The notes beneath the pieces were generated by a model. The model was not told the DNA's origin. It did no database searches and saw nothing but the letters and a program-made list of their open reading frames with translations. From Beta vulgaris subsp. vulgaris (Eukaryota; Streptophyta; Magnoliopsida; Caryophyllales; Amaranthaceae), in contig NC_079208.1 of assembly GCF_026745355.1 (NCBI RefSeq), positions 17,321,260-17,385,259 on the forward strand: 64,000 bases of DNA, in the 5' to 3' direction. This document shows positions 49,401 through 60,122 of the stretch, piece after piece; position 1 is the first letter of the stretch, and every line of letters starts with the position of its first letter. Made by a program: the position numbers and the translations under genes.

Positions 49401-49621
49401 TCTTGGACGTTTGATCTCACTTAGGTGGTGAATGTGTGTCTTCTTTTCAATTCTGAGGAAAATCTTGGCTTATCGTTTCGCTACATTGTTCTCTGGGTAC
49501 ATATGTAGATAAGCAATTATCTACATTGTGTACTTGGAGAACTGTAGGGAAATGCTGCCGGATTTTCCTTAGAATTGGAAAGTTGGCATATATTCACTAG
49601 TGAGATTAGACGTCCAAGGAT
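49401..49621 (+). ncRNA. Long imperfect hairpin in tnp2 leader (candidate small-RNA precursor)
   Basis: Two arms of about 110 nt meet near 49511-49516. Pairing segments, outside to inside: CTTGGACGTTTGATCTCAC with GTGAGATTAGACGTCCAAG; TTTTCAATTCTGAGGAAAAT with ATTTTCCTTAGAATTGGAAA; and GCTACATTGTTCTCTGG with CTTGGAGAACTGTAGG. GTAGATAA with TTATCTAC closes the loop. Most differences between the arms are transitions that allow G-U pairs in RNA. It is placed between the subterminal array and the tnp2 start. Whether it is transcribed or diced is not known from sequence. Confidence 0.6.
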
Positions 49622-49799
49622 GGGTTAGGTTGGAGTGATAAGGACCTTTGACTGCATGCATACAATTGAACATGTGACTATCTTAGCTTGTTGTATACGT
49701 GTGTGATTTGAATATGTGAGTGTATGTGTACTTTAATAATGATTGATGCATTATAATGAATGTTGTGTTTAATTATTAGAGGTGGTCTTCTTGAATGAG

Positions 49800-52700
49800 A
49801 TGGATCGTACTTGGATGTATGGTAGTCGTGAATCGATTGAGTTTGTGAATGGGGTCTCGGAATTCTGTAGAAGTGCATTAGAATATCAAACATCCTCTGG
49901 AGCAGTCGACTTTTATTGTCCTTGTTTGGATTGTAGAAATGTGAGCAAGGTTAGTAGTATACATGTGGTTAGGGAGCATGTATTTCGCCGTGGGTTTAGG
50001 CCTCAATACCATGTATGGATTTGGCATGGTGAGCAGGGGAGGTATATGGGAAGCTCTGGATTAAAGAATGATGTATGTGAAGAAAAAAAAAAGAAGGATG
50101 ATGATGAGTTAGGGGATGAGAATTTGGATGATGAATTTGGAGATGATGATAGGGATCGGGTAGACGAGATGATACACGAGGTTGAAGATCAGTCGTGTAG
50201 ACGACCTCGTATTTTTGAGTCTATGTCTAAGGCTGCTGAAAAGCCGTTGTATCCAGGTTGTACAAAGTACACCAAACTTTCTGCAGTGGTAACACTGTTC
50301 AACATTAAGTCGAACGCTGGTTGGACGGACTCTAGTTTCACATCGTTGTTGGAAGTTTTAGCTGAGATGCTCCCTGAAGGAAATGAACTGCCAAAGTCGT
50401 ACTATTATGCGAAGAAGTTGATGTGTCCTTTGGGTTTAGAGTACGAGCGGATACATGCTTGTCCTAACGATTGTGTGCTCTATCGTAATGAGTATGAGCA
50501 TTTACATGAGTGTCCACGTTGTGGATTGTCGAGGTACAAGCGTGAAGGAGCTGGAGGTAGTGAAGGACCACCAGCCAAGGTGTTGTGGTATCTACCCATA
50601 ATACCTAGATTTAAGCGCATGTTCTCAATGAAAGGAGATGCGAAGAATTTGAGGTGGCATGCAGATCGTAGGAAGAAAGACGGTCTGCTCAAGCATCCGG
50701 CTGATTCGCCTGAGTGGAAAACTATCGACAGGGTGCATAAGTCATTTGGTAATGAGGATAGGAATCTGAGGCTTGGATTATGTACGGATGGCATGAACCC
50801 TTTTGGCAATCTCAGCTCGCAGCATAGCACATGGCCAGTAGTTTTAGTGGTTTATAACTTGCCTCCTTGGTTGTGCATGAAACGTAAGTACATGATGTTG
50901 TCGCTTCTTATATCGGGGCCCAAACAACCTGGAAATGACATAGATGTATACCTTCAGCCGCTTGTTGAAGATTTACAGAAGATGTGGAACGAAGGAGTGT
51001 TAGTATTTGATGCGTATGCTAATGAGATGTTCACTCTGCGTGCCATGCTTTTTTGTACTATGAACGATTATCCAGCTTATGGGAACTTATCTGGGTATAA
51101 GACTAAAGGAAAACAACCTTGCCCGATTTGTTTAGATGACATGAAATCTACACACCTTAAGGGCTGCAAACATGTGTATATGCGCACACGAAGGCTCCTC
51201 AGCCGCGACCATCCCTATCGGTTTAAGAAGAAGGCATTCGATGGGACGGTTGAAGAAGAAGTTGCTCGTAGACCATTAACTGGTACTGAAGTTTATAATC
51301 AGGTGAAGGGCATTGAAACAGTCTTTGGTAAACCTGCTAGTGAGGTTGATAGACCTACAGGATTATGGAAAAAACAGTCCATTTTTTGGAAACTCCCATA
51401 TTGGAAAGATCTAAAGGTCAGACATTGTTTGGATGTCATGCACATAGAGAAGAATGTTTGTGAAGCTATTATCGCGACACTTATGAATATTCCGGGTAAG
51501 ACAAAAGATGTTAAGGCGTCACGACTTTACTTGGAACAAGAGGGGATTCGACCAGAGTTGTGGGCTCAGAAAAGGGACGGAAGAAAGAAGAAAAGAGGGG
51601 AGGAAAGGGTTGATGATGATGAAAACAGAAAAGTAAAAAGGTGGAGGATTCTGAGAGGAATTATTTGCCACCAGCTTGCTACACGATGTCGCGTGCAGAG
51701 AAACGGATTTTTTGCGAGTCATTGTATGGCATTAAGGTCCCTACTGGCTACTCATCGAATATGAAGCGCTTTGTTACCTTAAATGGTGAGTTGAAGTTAT
51801 CGAGTATGAAATCGCACGATTGTCATGTCATGATGCAAGTATTCTTACCGATTGCAATTCGTGGGATACTTCCAAAGCATGTGAGGCACACCATTACAGA
51901 ACTGTGTTCATTTTTTCATTCAATCTGCAGCAAAGTCCTAGACCCGTCGACCTCGATTCCTTGCAGACTAGAGTAGTTGAAACTCTATGCAAATTTGAGA
52001 TGTATTTCCCCCCGCATTCTTTGACATTATGGTCCATCTCATTGTCCATCTAGTTCGAGAAATTAAGCTGTGTGGTCCAGTGTTTTTGAGGTGGTGCTAT
52101 CCTTTTGAGAGATATATGGGAACTTTGAAAGATAAAGTTCGTAATCCTGCACAACCAGAAGGTAGTATAATTCAAGGGATTGTGGGTGAAGAGATCAGTA
52201 ATTTTGTGGCTGAGTATTTTGCTAGTGTTGATCCTGTTGGACTTCCGACATCCCGACACGAGGGCAGACTTGAGGGCAAGGGTACAATTGGTTCAAAATT
52301 GATCACACCTTCCGTAGAAAAGCGTAAACAAGCTCACTTATTTGTATTGCATCACGTACCAGATGTCCATCCTTATTTAAGTGAACATATGGAGGAATTA
52401 CGTGTTAGCAATCCTGGAAAAGGAGTGAGGGCATTGACGCAAATGCATAACAAGACTTTCATTGATTGGTTTCATAAACGAGTACTCAATGATTTGGATG
52501 AAAGTGTTCCTGAAACAGTCAAGTGGTTAGCATTTGGTCCTCGTGAAGCTGTACGCTCTTATGAGGGTTATGATATTAATGGGTATACTTTTTGGACTGA
52601 ACGTCAAGATCTCAAGTCAAGATCGCAACAAAATAGTGGTGTTTCACTTGTGGCGTCGTCTACACAATATGCAAGCTCGAAAGATAAGTCGCCTGTACAT

Positions 52701-53158
52701 GCTGAAAGCAACTACTATGGGCGAATACAAGAAATCTGGGAGCTGGACTACTGTACATTTAATATTTGCCTCTTGTGTTGCACGTGGGTTGACAATAATC
52801 GCCGTTGTGTAAGAAACGATGATCCTTGCGGTTTCACCCTTGTTGACCTTAGTCGTTTACGTGAAACTGAGGAGCCATTTGTAATTGCATCACAAGTGAA
52901 GCAAGTATTTTTTGTAACTGATCCTGCTGATCATAAGTGGTCAATTGTTGTACCTGGTAAAAGGAGTATCCTCGGTATTGGTGATGTTGATAATGAGGAA
53001 GAATATGATGCATTTGAGGACCTCCCCCCTTTACCTATCCTGAAATTCGTGTGGAAGATGATGTAAATATGTCGGAGAATTATATGCGTGTAGATCACAC
53101 GGAAGGGATACATGTACTTGAGGATCCTAAGAAAAGGCGGAAGCTCAATGAATCATGA
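49800..53158 (+). CDS. TNP2-like CACTA transposase (frames broken at homopolymers)
   Basis: Cuts and moves CACTA elements at their TIRs. Start chosen at ATG 49800 (MDRTWMYGSRES), the usual TNP2 start. Domains: transposase-associated N-terminal zinc-binding region (CPCLDCRN), acidic linker, zinc-like CPNDCVLY...CPRCG, the Transposase_21 catalytic region (LGLCTDGMNPFGNLSSQHST; LRAMLFCTMNDYPAYGNLSG; KVRHCLDVMHIEKNVCEAII), DUF4218 (FPPAFFDIMVHLIVHLVREI across a frame break; CGPVFLRWCYPFERYMG) and DUF4216 (WVDNNRRCVRNDDPCGFTLV). Four frame changes, near 51633 (A5), 51944 (C3), 52008 (C6) and 53028 (C6). Each is explained by one missing base in a run, which would give about 1120 residues in one frame. 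It may therefore be functional, with sequence errors. Confidence 0.9.
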
Positions 53159-53190
53159 GACATAAACTCAGGTGTGTGTAATTTCTCCAA

Positions 53191-53957
53191 TTTTTAGGCT
53201 TCAATTTCTTGTTGGTTGCATTTTGGGAACGAAAAGGCCATTTCCGGCCTATTTTGGCCTATTTTGGCCTTTTCGCTCCCAAAATGTACTTATGAAGTGA
53301 TTTAACCTCAAATTCTTTTTGAACATGATTATATGATGTATAATGTAACTAGTATGTAGATTTTTAGGCTTTAATTTCTTGTTGGTTGCATTTTGGGAAC
53401 GAAAAGGCCATTTCCGGCCTATTTTGGCCTATTTTGGCCTTTTCGCTCCCAAAATGTACTTATGAAGTGATTTAACCTCAAATTCTTTTTGAACATGATT
53501 ATATGATGTATAATGTAACTAGTATGTAGATTTTTAGGCTTTAATTTCTTGTTGGTTGCATTTTGGGAACGAAAAGGCCATTTCCGGCCTATTTTGGCCT
53601 ATTTTGGCCTTTTCGCTCCCAAAATGTACTTATGAAGTGATTTAACCTCAAATTCTTTTTGAACATGATTATATGATGTATAATGTAACTAGTATGTAGA
53701 TTTTTAGGCTTTAATTTCTTGTTGGTTGCATTTTGGGAACGAAAAGGCCATTTCCGGCCTATTTTGGCCTATTTTGGCCTTTTCGCTCCCAAAATGTACT
53801 TATGAAGTGATTTAACCTCAAATTCTTTTTGAACATGATTATATGATGTATAATGTAACTAGTATGTAGATTTTTAGGCTTTAATTTCTTGTTGGTTGCA
53901 TTTTGGGAACGAAAAGGCCATTTCCGGCCTATTTCGGCCTATTTTGGCCTTTTCGCT
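53191..53957. repeat. 170-bp tandem array A, about 4.5 copies
   Basis: Units start at 53191, 53361, 53531, 53701 and 53871, so the period is exactly 170 bp. The three middle copies look identical. Each holds a hairpin: ACGAAAAGGCCA pairs with TGGCCTTTTCGCT around 'tttccggcctattttggcctatt'. The last copy ends abruptly in the C-rich array. It begins right after the tnp2 stop codon. Confidence 0.96.
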
Positions 53958-54632
53958 ACCCATGCCCCGCCCCACCCCCCATGCCCACCCCCACCCCCCT
54001 TGCCACCCTCCTACCCCACCATGCTGCCCCCCTTCCCACCCTGCTGCACACCCCCTCCCCACCTGCTGCCCCCCCTTCCCCCTGCAGACCCCCCCCACCC
54101 CTGCCCCCCTTCCCCCCCTGCAGACCCCCCACACCCCCTGCCCCCCCTTCCCCCCTGCAGACCCCCCACACCCCCCTGCCCCCCCTTTCCTGCAGACCCC
54201 CCACACCCCCTGCCCCCCCCCCCCCCACCCCCCCCTGCCCCCTTTCCCCCCCCCCTTTCCCCCCCTGCAGACCCCCCACACCCCCGTGCCCCCCCTTCCC
54301 CCCTGCAGACCCCCCCACACCCCCCTTTCCCCCCTGCAGACCCCCACAACCCCCCCTGCCCCCCTTCCCCCCTGCAGACCCCCCACACCCCCCCTGCAGA
54401 CCCCCCAACCCCCCCCTGCCCCCCTTTTCCCCCCTGCAGACCCCCACACCCCCCTGCCCCCCCCCTTCCCCCTGCAGACCCCCCACACCCCCTGCAGACC
54501 CCCACACCCCCTGCCCCCCTTTCCCCCCTGCAGACCCCCCACACCCCTGCCCCCCCTTCCCCCCTGCAGACCCCCACACCCCCCCCTGCCCCCTTCCCCC
54601 GCAGACTCCCTTTCCCCCCCCCCCACCGCCCA
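53958..54632. repeat. C-strand minisatellite, about 670 bp
   Basis: Almost only C on the plus strand, broken by CTGCAG, CACA and TT. A unit of about 37 bp (CCTGCAGACCCCCCACACCC then CCCTGCCCCCCTTCCC) repeats about 15 times. Pro-rich and Gly-rich frames on both strands arise from composition. It stands about 85 bp before the start of the second CACTA gene. Confidence 0.93.
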
Positions 54633-54715
54633 CCTTACCCCACCATACTAGTTACATTTTTAATTTGCCAAATTTTTTTTAATTAATTCGTATGTTTTTT
54701 TACCATTTCAGGGAC

Positions 54716-57700
54716 ATGGAGGATGTGCATACGGATACGAGTGCGGAACACACTACCGAGGATGAGTGTTTCGATCACAAAAAGGAACAACGGCAAATGG
54801 TTATGGCTCGCCGTGAAGAAAAAGGTAAACAAACGTCAATTGCAAGTAAGAACTTGCAGACGAAAAAGAGGAAAGGAAGGGGACCTACAAAGTCACTAGG
54901 GAAACCCACCTAATGACTTTGGAGTACGATCATTGGGGCAACCTTGTGGAAAATGGCGTCAAAATATGCCATGCAAATTGGGATTTGCATGCATAAGCTC
55001 TCCATTCTCACTCATGGAAAGAGGTCCCCGAGTCTTTGAAGAAGATGATTTGGGAAGATACTATGGTAAGATTCGCGTATACTTATTTAGAATTTTAACA
55101 CTTTGGTTAAATATACTATGTAATATTGAGTAATTTGTGATATGCGTTCTTTGTAGAATCAATTCCATATTCCAAACGATGAAGCGAAGAAGAATCTGTT
55201 TCTATCCGCAGTTGCCCAAAGGTTCCGAGACTTCAAGGCCAAGCTAGTGTCGGGGTGGATCACGAAGCGGAGAAAAGTCGGGGGAACAAAGAAGAAGAAA
55301 AATCTACGACGGGGAAGCAACACCTTCTTCTGAGGCTTCACATGACACATCATTCGAGGATCCCTCCAAGCTTCCATATCAGATATGGAGGCATATCACA
55401 GCTGAGCAGTGGCATGCATTTGTTGCACAAAAAACAACTACCCCAGAAGTTGTTGTAAAATTTTTTACTAGCTAAGATTTAATACTTCAGATCCAATATT
55501 ATATAACACCAATATCTAACCTTTGTTTATATTTGTGTGTTTCAGGCAATTCGTGAGCAAAATAGCGCGAATGCAAAATCTAGGAAGCACTACCACCATC
55601 TGGGTGCTCATTCGTATGGTCAGGCGAGAGAATCGTGGATGTATGACCATTACCCCACGATCGCGTCGACCACGACGCAATCGGGCACTAGCTCTACGAC
55701 GACAGTTGCACAGCGGCAACCAGATAGAGTGCTCGATTGGTGGTGTTCCATGCATGGGGTTGATGCAAAGGGACAGAGAATCATACCTGATCCCGGAACA
55801 AAACAGATAGCTAATGCCATTGTAAGTACATATTATAAGTTATTGATAAGGTTTACATAATAATATAACTTCTGCGCTCACGAGTATTCTCTCTTATCAT
55901 TTATGCAGATTGGCTTGAAGGAAAAGGAGGCAGCTGGTGAGTTCACTCCTAGAGGACAAGTTGATGCCTTACACGAGACTATAGGACGGGACCAGTATGG
56001 ACGTGTGAGGGGCGTAGGAGGTGTCCGCCTCGGGGTGAGAAAGGTGTATGGTGATCAATACACCTCTACGTCCAGATCCACTACCTCCAGTGTCAATTCA
56101 TCACCTTCCATAGATGTGGAGGCTATGAAAGCCGAACTTCGGGAGGAGCTCAGAGCGGAGATGACTCAGAATTTCAACGCCATTTTGGCGCAGATGGGCT
56201 TACCGACTTTTGGTGCTTTCACGCAGGGCAATGTTCCTATGCAGCCTGTTCCTACGCAGCCTCGTCCACAACCGGAGTTAACGGTAATTGTTTAATATCA
56301 CAACAACTATTGTTCTTAAATATGTTGTTTCATAGACTAACCTTGAATAGAGTTTTTTTTAAAGGAAGAGACACCATGTGAGCTATGTAATCAAGGAGAT
56401 GGTCATGGTAGATTCATTATCGTGGCTTATGGATCTGTACAGCCCCCTAGGGACCGGCCACTATTGCACAACCAGCCAGTAGCTGATATCCACTATGTGG
56501 TCAGCGTTGAAGACATTGTGACCGGTTTCGAAGCATTTCCTCTTCCGCAGCCGAATGCAGCAGTTGGTCTACAGTTATTGTCTGATTCCATTGGCAGTTA
56601 TATTCTATGGCCGCGTGCATTGGTGCGGTTAGCATATCAGGTACAATCTCTAACATAAGTTATATACATAGTTTTCTTTTATAGTTCCTATATATGATTG
56701 TCAGTAATATCTTTTAATTTAACTAATTACTAGGGTTCGGGGAAGGCCGACAGGAAGGGAAAGAAGGTAGCTTCACCTCAGGGAGGCCGACGTGCCCAAG
56801 TGGGAACGAATTCTTCAGCAAAGTATCCACTCATTACGGATATGGAGGTGGTGCAACGCCTTACTAAACCGTGCTTCTGGCTACATGAGTGCATTAGTGA
56901 TGCAGCCGATGGAGCAATGATTGAGATTAAGTTGTCGCACCACCAATTCCACTACATTGATGAGGAAACATCGACCTTCATTTGTAAGGATGATATTAAA
57001 GAATTCTTACTTGGGGAAGAGTTGAATGTTTCCATGATACAAACATTCATGAGGTAATACTTTATTAATTAAGTAGTATTCAATCCAACTAATAATAACT
57101 TCCATAATAAGTAAGTTTTATTTTTATCAATATGAATTCTCAGGCTATTATACAATGATGTGAGGCGATCTAGTCAGCCAATCTTTGGTTGGTTATGTCC
57201 AAGCTTTGTACGAGATGACAGTTGCGTACAAAACGAAAAAGAGGTGAAAGTATATCTCAAGGATTCTTTGAACGCATGTTCTCGTCTTGGATATAAGATC
57301 GTTCTTCTTCCTTACATTGAATCGTATGCTTCGTAAACTGACTTTTTAATTAATTAAATTGACCTATTAGTTGTTCTACGATAACAATAACATTATTTTT
57401 ATTGTTGTAGGAACCATTGGACACTCATTGCAATATGTGTGTCAAGTAACGAAGTCTACCACTTTGATTCTTTGCGTAAAGAAACAATACGGTCCTTACT
57501 AGTCAAATCATTGTTAAAAAAGGTAGCCTAATTGAAACTATATATGCACACTTATTAGCTTATTAAATATTAAATGTACATCTAATCTTATAATAATGTG
57601 TATTGATGTAGTGTGATGAAGAAGATTACTTCATCTGGACTTCGACAAGGAAAATCTCCTGTTTGGTATTCAGTCGAGGTAACATGTAATATTTTTTGCA

Positions 57701-59639
57701 TCCTTTTATACAAACACATAATACACATATAACATGTCATTTATTGCATCTTTGGTGAATTTTAGTGTCCGGTACAAGAAGGTGGACTTGCGTGTGGGTA
57801 TTACGTCATGAGGTTCATGCTCGATATCGTCAACTATTGCAAAGATGTTGTTGATCTTCGAAAGGTATGTAACTTTTAGGTTTCCAATTGTTGTTTGTTG
57901 TATTTCCGGCCTATTTTAGCCTTTTTGCTCCCAAAATGTAGTTATGATGTGATTTAACCTCAAATTCTCTTTGAACATGATTATATGAGGCATATTATAA
58001 CTAGTATGTACTCCCTCCGTCCCATAATATAAGTCCTGTTTCCTTATAAGGTGTCCCAAAATATAAGTCTTATTTCTATTTTCAATCAATAATTATGCCC
58101 AAAATACCCTCATGAAAATAGTTTAATTCCCAAAATGTCATCATAATTTCAGCTTTCAATGCACCATTATTAATGACAAAATGGAATCTTTTACCCTATT
58201 GAACTCCTCTACACATTAAACCATGCAACATTAAATGATAGTTTTTATTTTTTGTCAAAAAGTCATCATAATGTAAGTATTTCTCAATAAAAATAATTTT
58301 TTTTTTATTCAAATAAAACAAGATTCCATTTAACCTTAATTCCCGCATAAAAACAGAATCAGGACTTATATTATGGGACGGAGGGAGTAGATTCTTAGGC
58401 TTTAATTTGTTGTTGGTTGCATTTCGGGAACGAAAAGGCCAATTCCGGCCTATTTTGGGCTATTTTGGCCTTTTCGCTCCCAAAATGTAGTTATGAAGTG
58501 ATTTAACCTCAAATTCTCTTTGAACATGATTATATGAGACATATTATAACTAGTATGTAGATTCTTAGGCTTTAATTTCTTGTTGGTTGCATTTCGGGAA
58601 CGAAAAGGCCATTTCCGGCCTATTTTGGCCTATTTTGGCATTTTCGCTCCCAAAATGTATTTATGAAGTGATTTAACCTCAAATTCTCTTTGAACATGAT
58701 TATATGAGGCATATTATAACTAGTATATAGATTCTTAGGCTTTAATTTCTTGTTGGTTGCATTTCGGGAACGAAAAGGCCATTTCCGGCCTATTTTGGCC
58801 TATTTTGGCATTTTCGCTCCCAAAATGTATTTATGAAGTGATTTAACCCCAAATTCTCTTTGAACATGATTATATGAGATATATTATAACTAGTGTGTAG
58901 ATTCTTAGGCTTTAATTTCTTGTTGGTTGCATTTCGGGAACGAAAAAGGCCATTTCCGGCCTATTTTGGCCTAATTTGGCCTTTTCGCTCCCAAAATGTA
59001 GTTATGAAGTGATTTAACCTCAAATTCTCTTTGAACATGATTATATGAGGCATATTATAACTAGTATATAGATTCTTAGGCTTTAATTTCTTGTTGGTTG
59101 CATTTCGGAAACGAAAAGGCCATTTCCGGCCTATTTTGGCCTATTTTGACATTTTCGCTCCCAAAATGTATTTATGAAGTGATTTAACCCCAAATTCTCT
59201 TTGAACATGATTATATGAGATATATTATAACTAGTGTGTAGACTTTTAGGCTTTAATTTCTTGTTGGTTGCATTTCGGGAACGAAAAAGGCCATTTCCGG
59301 CCTATTTTGGCCTAATTTGGCCTTTTCGCTCCCAAAATGTAGTTATGAAGTGATTTAACCTCAAATTCTCTTTGAACATGATTATATGAGATATATTATA
59401 ACTAGTGTGTAGACTTTTAGGCTTGCATTTGATTTTGATTCCATTTCGGGAAGATATATGTCATTTTTAGAAGTACTAACTACGGTAAAATGATTGACTT
59501 TTTGTATATGTTTATTCCTTGGTTGTTTTGCAAGGTTTATGCTAGTTCCATACCACGTTTGAGGAACTTCACCAAAGAAGAAATTGACGAAGTTCGGGAT
59601 AAGTTGGCGTCCTACATTACCGATGATTGCATAGGATGA
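54716..59639 (+). CDS. CACTA second gene: Transposase_24-like protein with Ulp1-type C48 protease domain
   Basis: Eleven exons read from GT-AG sites: 54716-55065, 55157-55454, 55546-55821, 55909-56283, 56365-56640, 56734-57053, 57144-57323, 57411-57522, 57612-57678, 57766-57864, 59535-59639. The N-terminal half is Transposase_24-like (RRKxG, LPYQIWRHITAEQWHAFVAQ, RGQVDALHETIGRD, coiled MKAELREELRAEM), where TNPA-type DNA binding is expected. A DUF8039-like middle follows (CELCNQGDGHGRF, GSYILWPRALVRLAYQ). The C-terminal cysteine protease has His in NHWTL, Asp in YHFDS, and Gln/Cys in VQEGGLACGYYVMRF, all present. Single-base losses at a C-run (about 54907), A-run (55274) and G-run (55313) break the frame, plus a TAA at 54994-54996. 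Exon 9 is out of phase by one. Corrected length is about 820 residues. Confidence 0.85.
57880..59430. repeat. 170-bp tandem array B inside the last intron of the second CACTA gene
   Basis: Units begin near 58391, 58561, 58731, 58901, 59071 and 59241, again at 170 bp, plus a partial copy at 57895-58008 cut off by the Stowaway insertion. Same unit as array A with its own variants (ATTTCGGGAAC, 'catattataactag' in place of 'gtataatgtaactag'). The intron runs 57865-59534. Confidence 0.95.
58011..58387. mobile_element. Stowaway-type MITE, 377 bp
   Basis: Ends CTCCCTCCGTCCCATAATAT and ATATTATGGGACGGAGGGAG, perfect inverted copies over at least 28 bp. TA on each side (58009-58010 and 58388-58389). 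It inserted in a 170-bp unit of array B, and is the innermost layer of the nest. Confidence 0.97.
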
Positions 59640-59879
59640 GATTTTCGCTCCAACAATAATGTACTAGCTAGTTTCTATCACCTATGTACACTTTTTACAT
59701 TATTTTAATATATTTGAAGTTAATTATTACCTTTCTCCACTTGTCATCTATTATCGTATTGCAATTTGCATTTTTTCTTGTCCAAGAGAGGTTATGGGTG
59801 GGGGTGGGGCTGGTGTGTGGGTGCAAGCTGTGCTGCTGGTATGTGCAGGCTGTGTGCAAGCAAAATAAAAAAAAAAATA
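59640..59879 (+). other. 3' flank of the second CACTA gene
   Basis: No coding domain. Probably holds the 3' UTR, with A9 and AAAATA tracts near 59866-59880. Confidence 0.4.
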
Positions 59880-60122
59880 TAGTGAAGGGTTGCGCTAGTT
59901 TAAAATAGCGCAGCCCTTCAAGTAAGAAGGGCTGCGCTAGTTTAAACTAGCGCAGCCCTTCTAAAGCAAGAAGGGTTGCGCTTGTGAAGGAGGCGCAGCC
60001 CTTCTTGCTAGAAGGGCTGCGCTTTTCTAGCGCAGCCCTACTTGAATAATGAAGGGTTGCGATGGAAAGGGCTGCCCTCTAAAAGCGCAGCCCTACATAC
60101 CATTTTCAGCGCAGCCCTACTG
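59880..60122. repeat. Right subterminal array of GGGCTGCGC hairpins
   Basis: About five GGGYTGCGC and six GCGCAGCCC in inverted pairs, for example around TAGTTTAAACTA (59937-59948). It mirrors the left array, just inside the TIR. Confidence 0.9.

Noticed and set aside
49782..49799. Earlier start for tnp2 at 49782
   Set aside because: That codon is GTG. The ATG at 49800 gives the family-typical MDR...WMY start.
50480..50830. Minus-strand 116-residue frame in tnp2
   Set aside because: Shadow of the transposase on the opposite strand.
53874..54686. Long Pro-rich and Gly-rich frames in all six frames
   Set aside because: They exist because the DNA is nearly pure C/G repeat without stop codons. 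No conserved domain, and identical composition in every frame.
53191..59430. CRISPR-like array
   Set aside because: Units are contiguous 170-bp tandem repeats without unique spacers, in a plant transposon.
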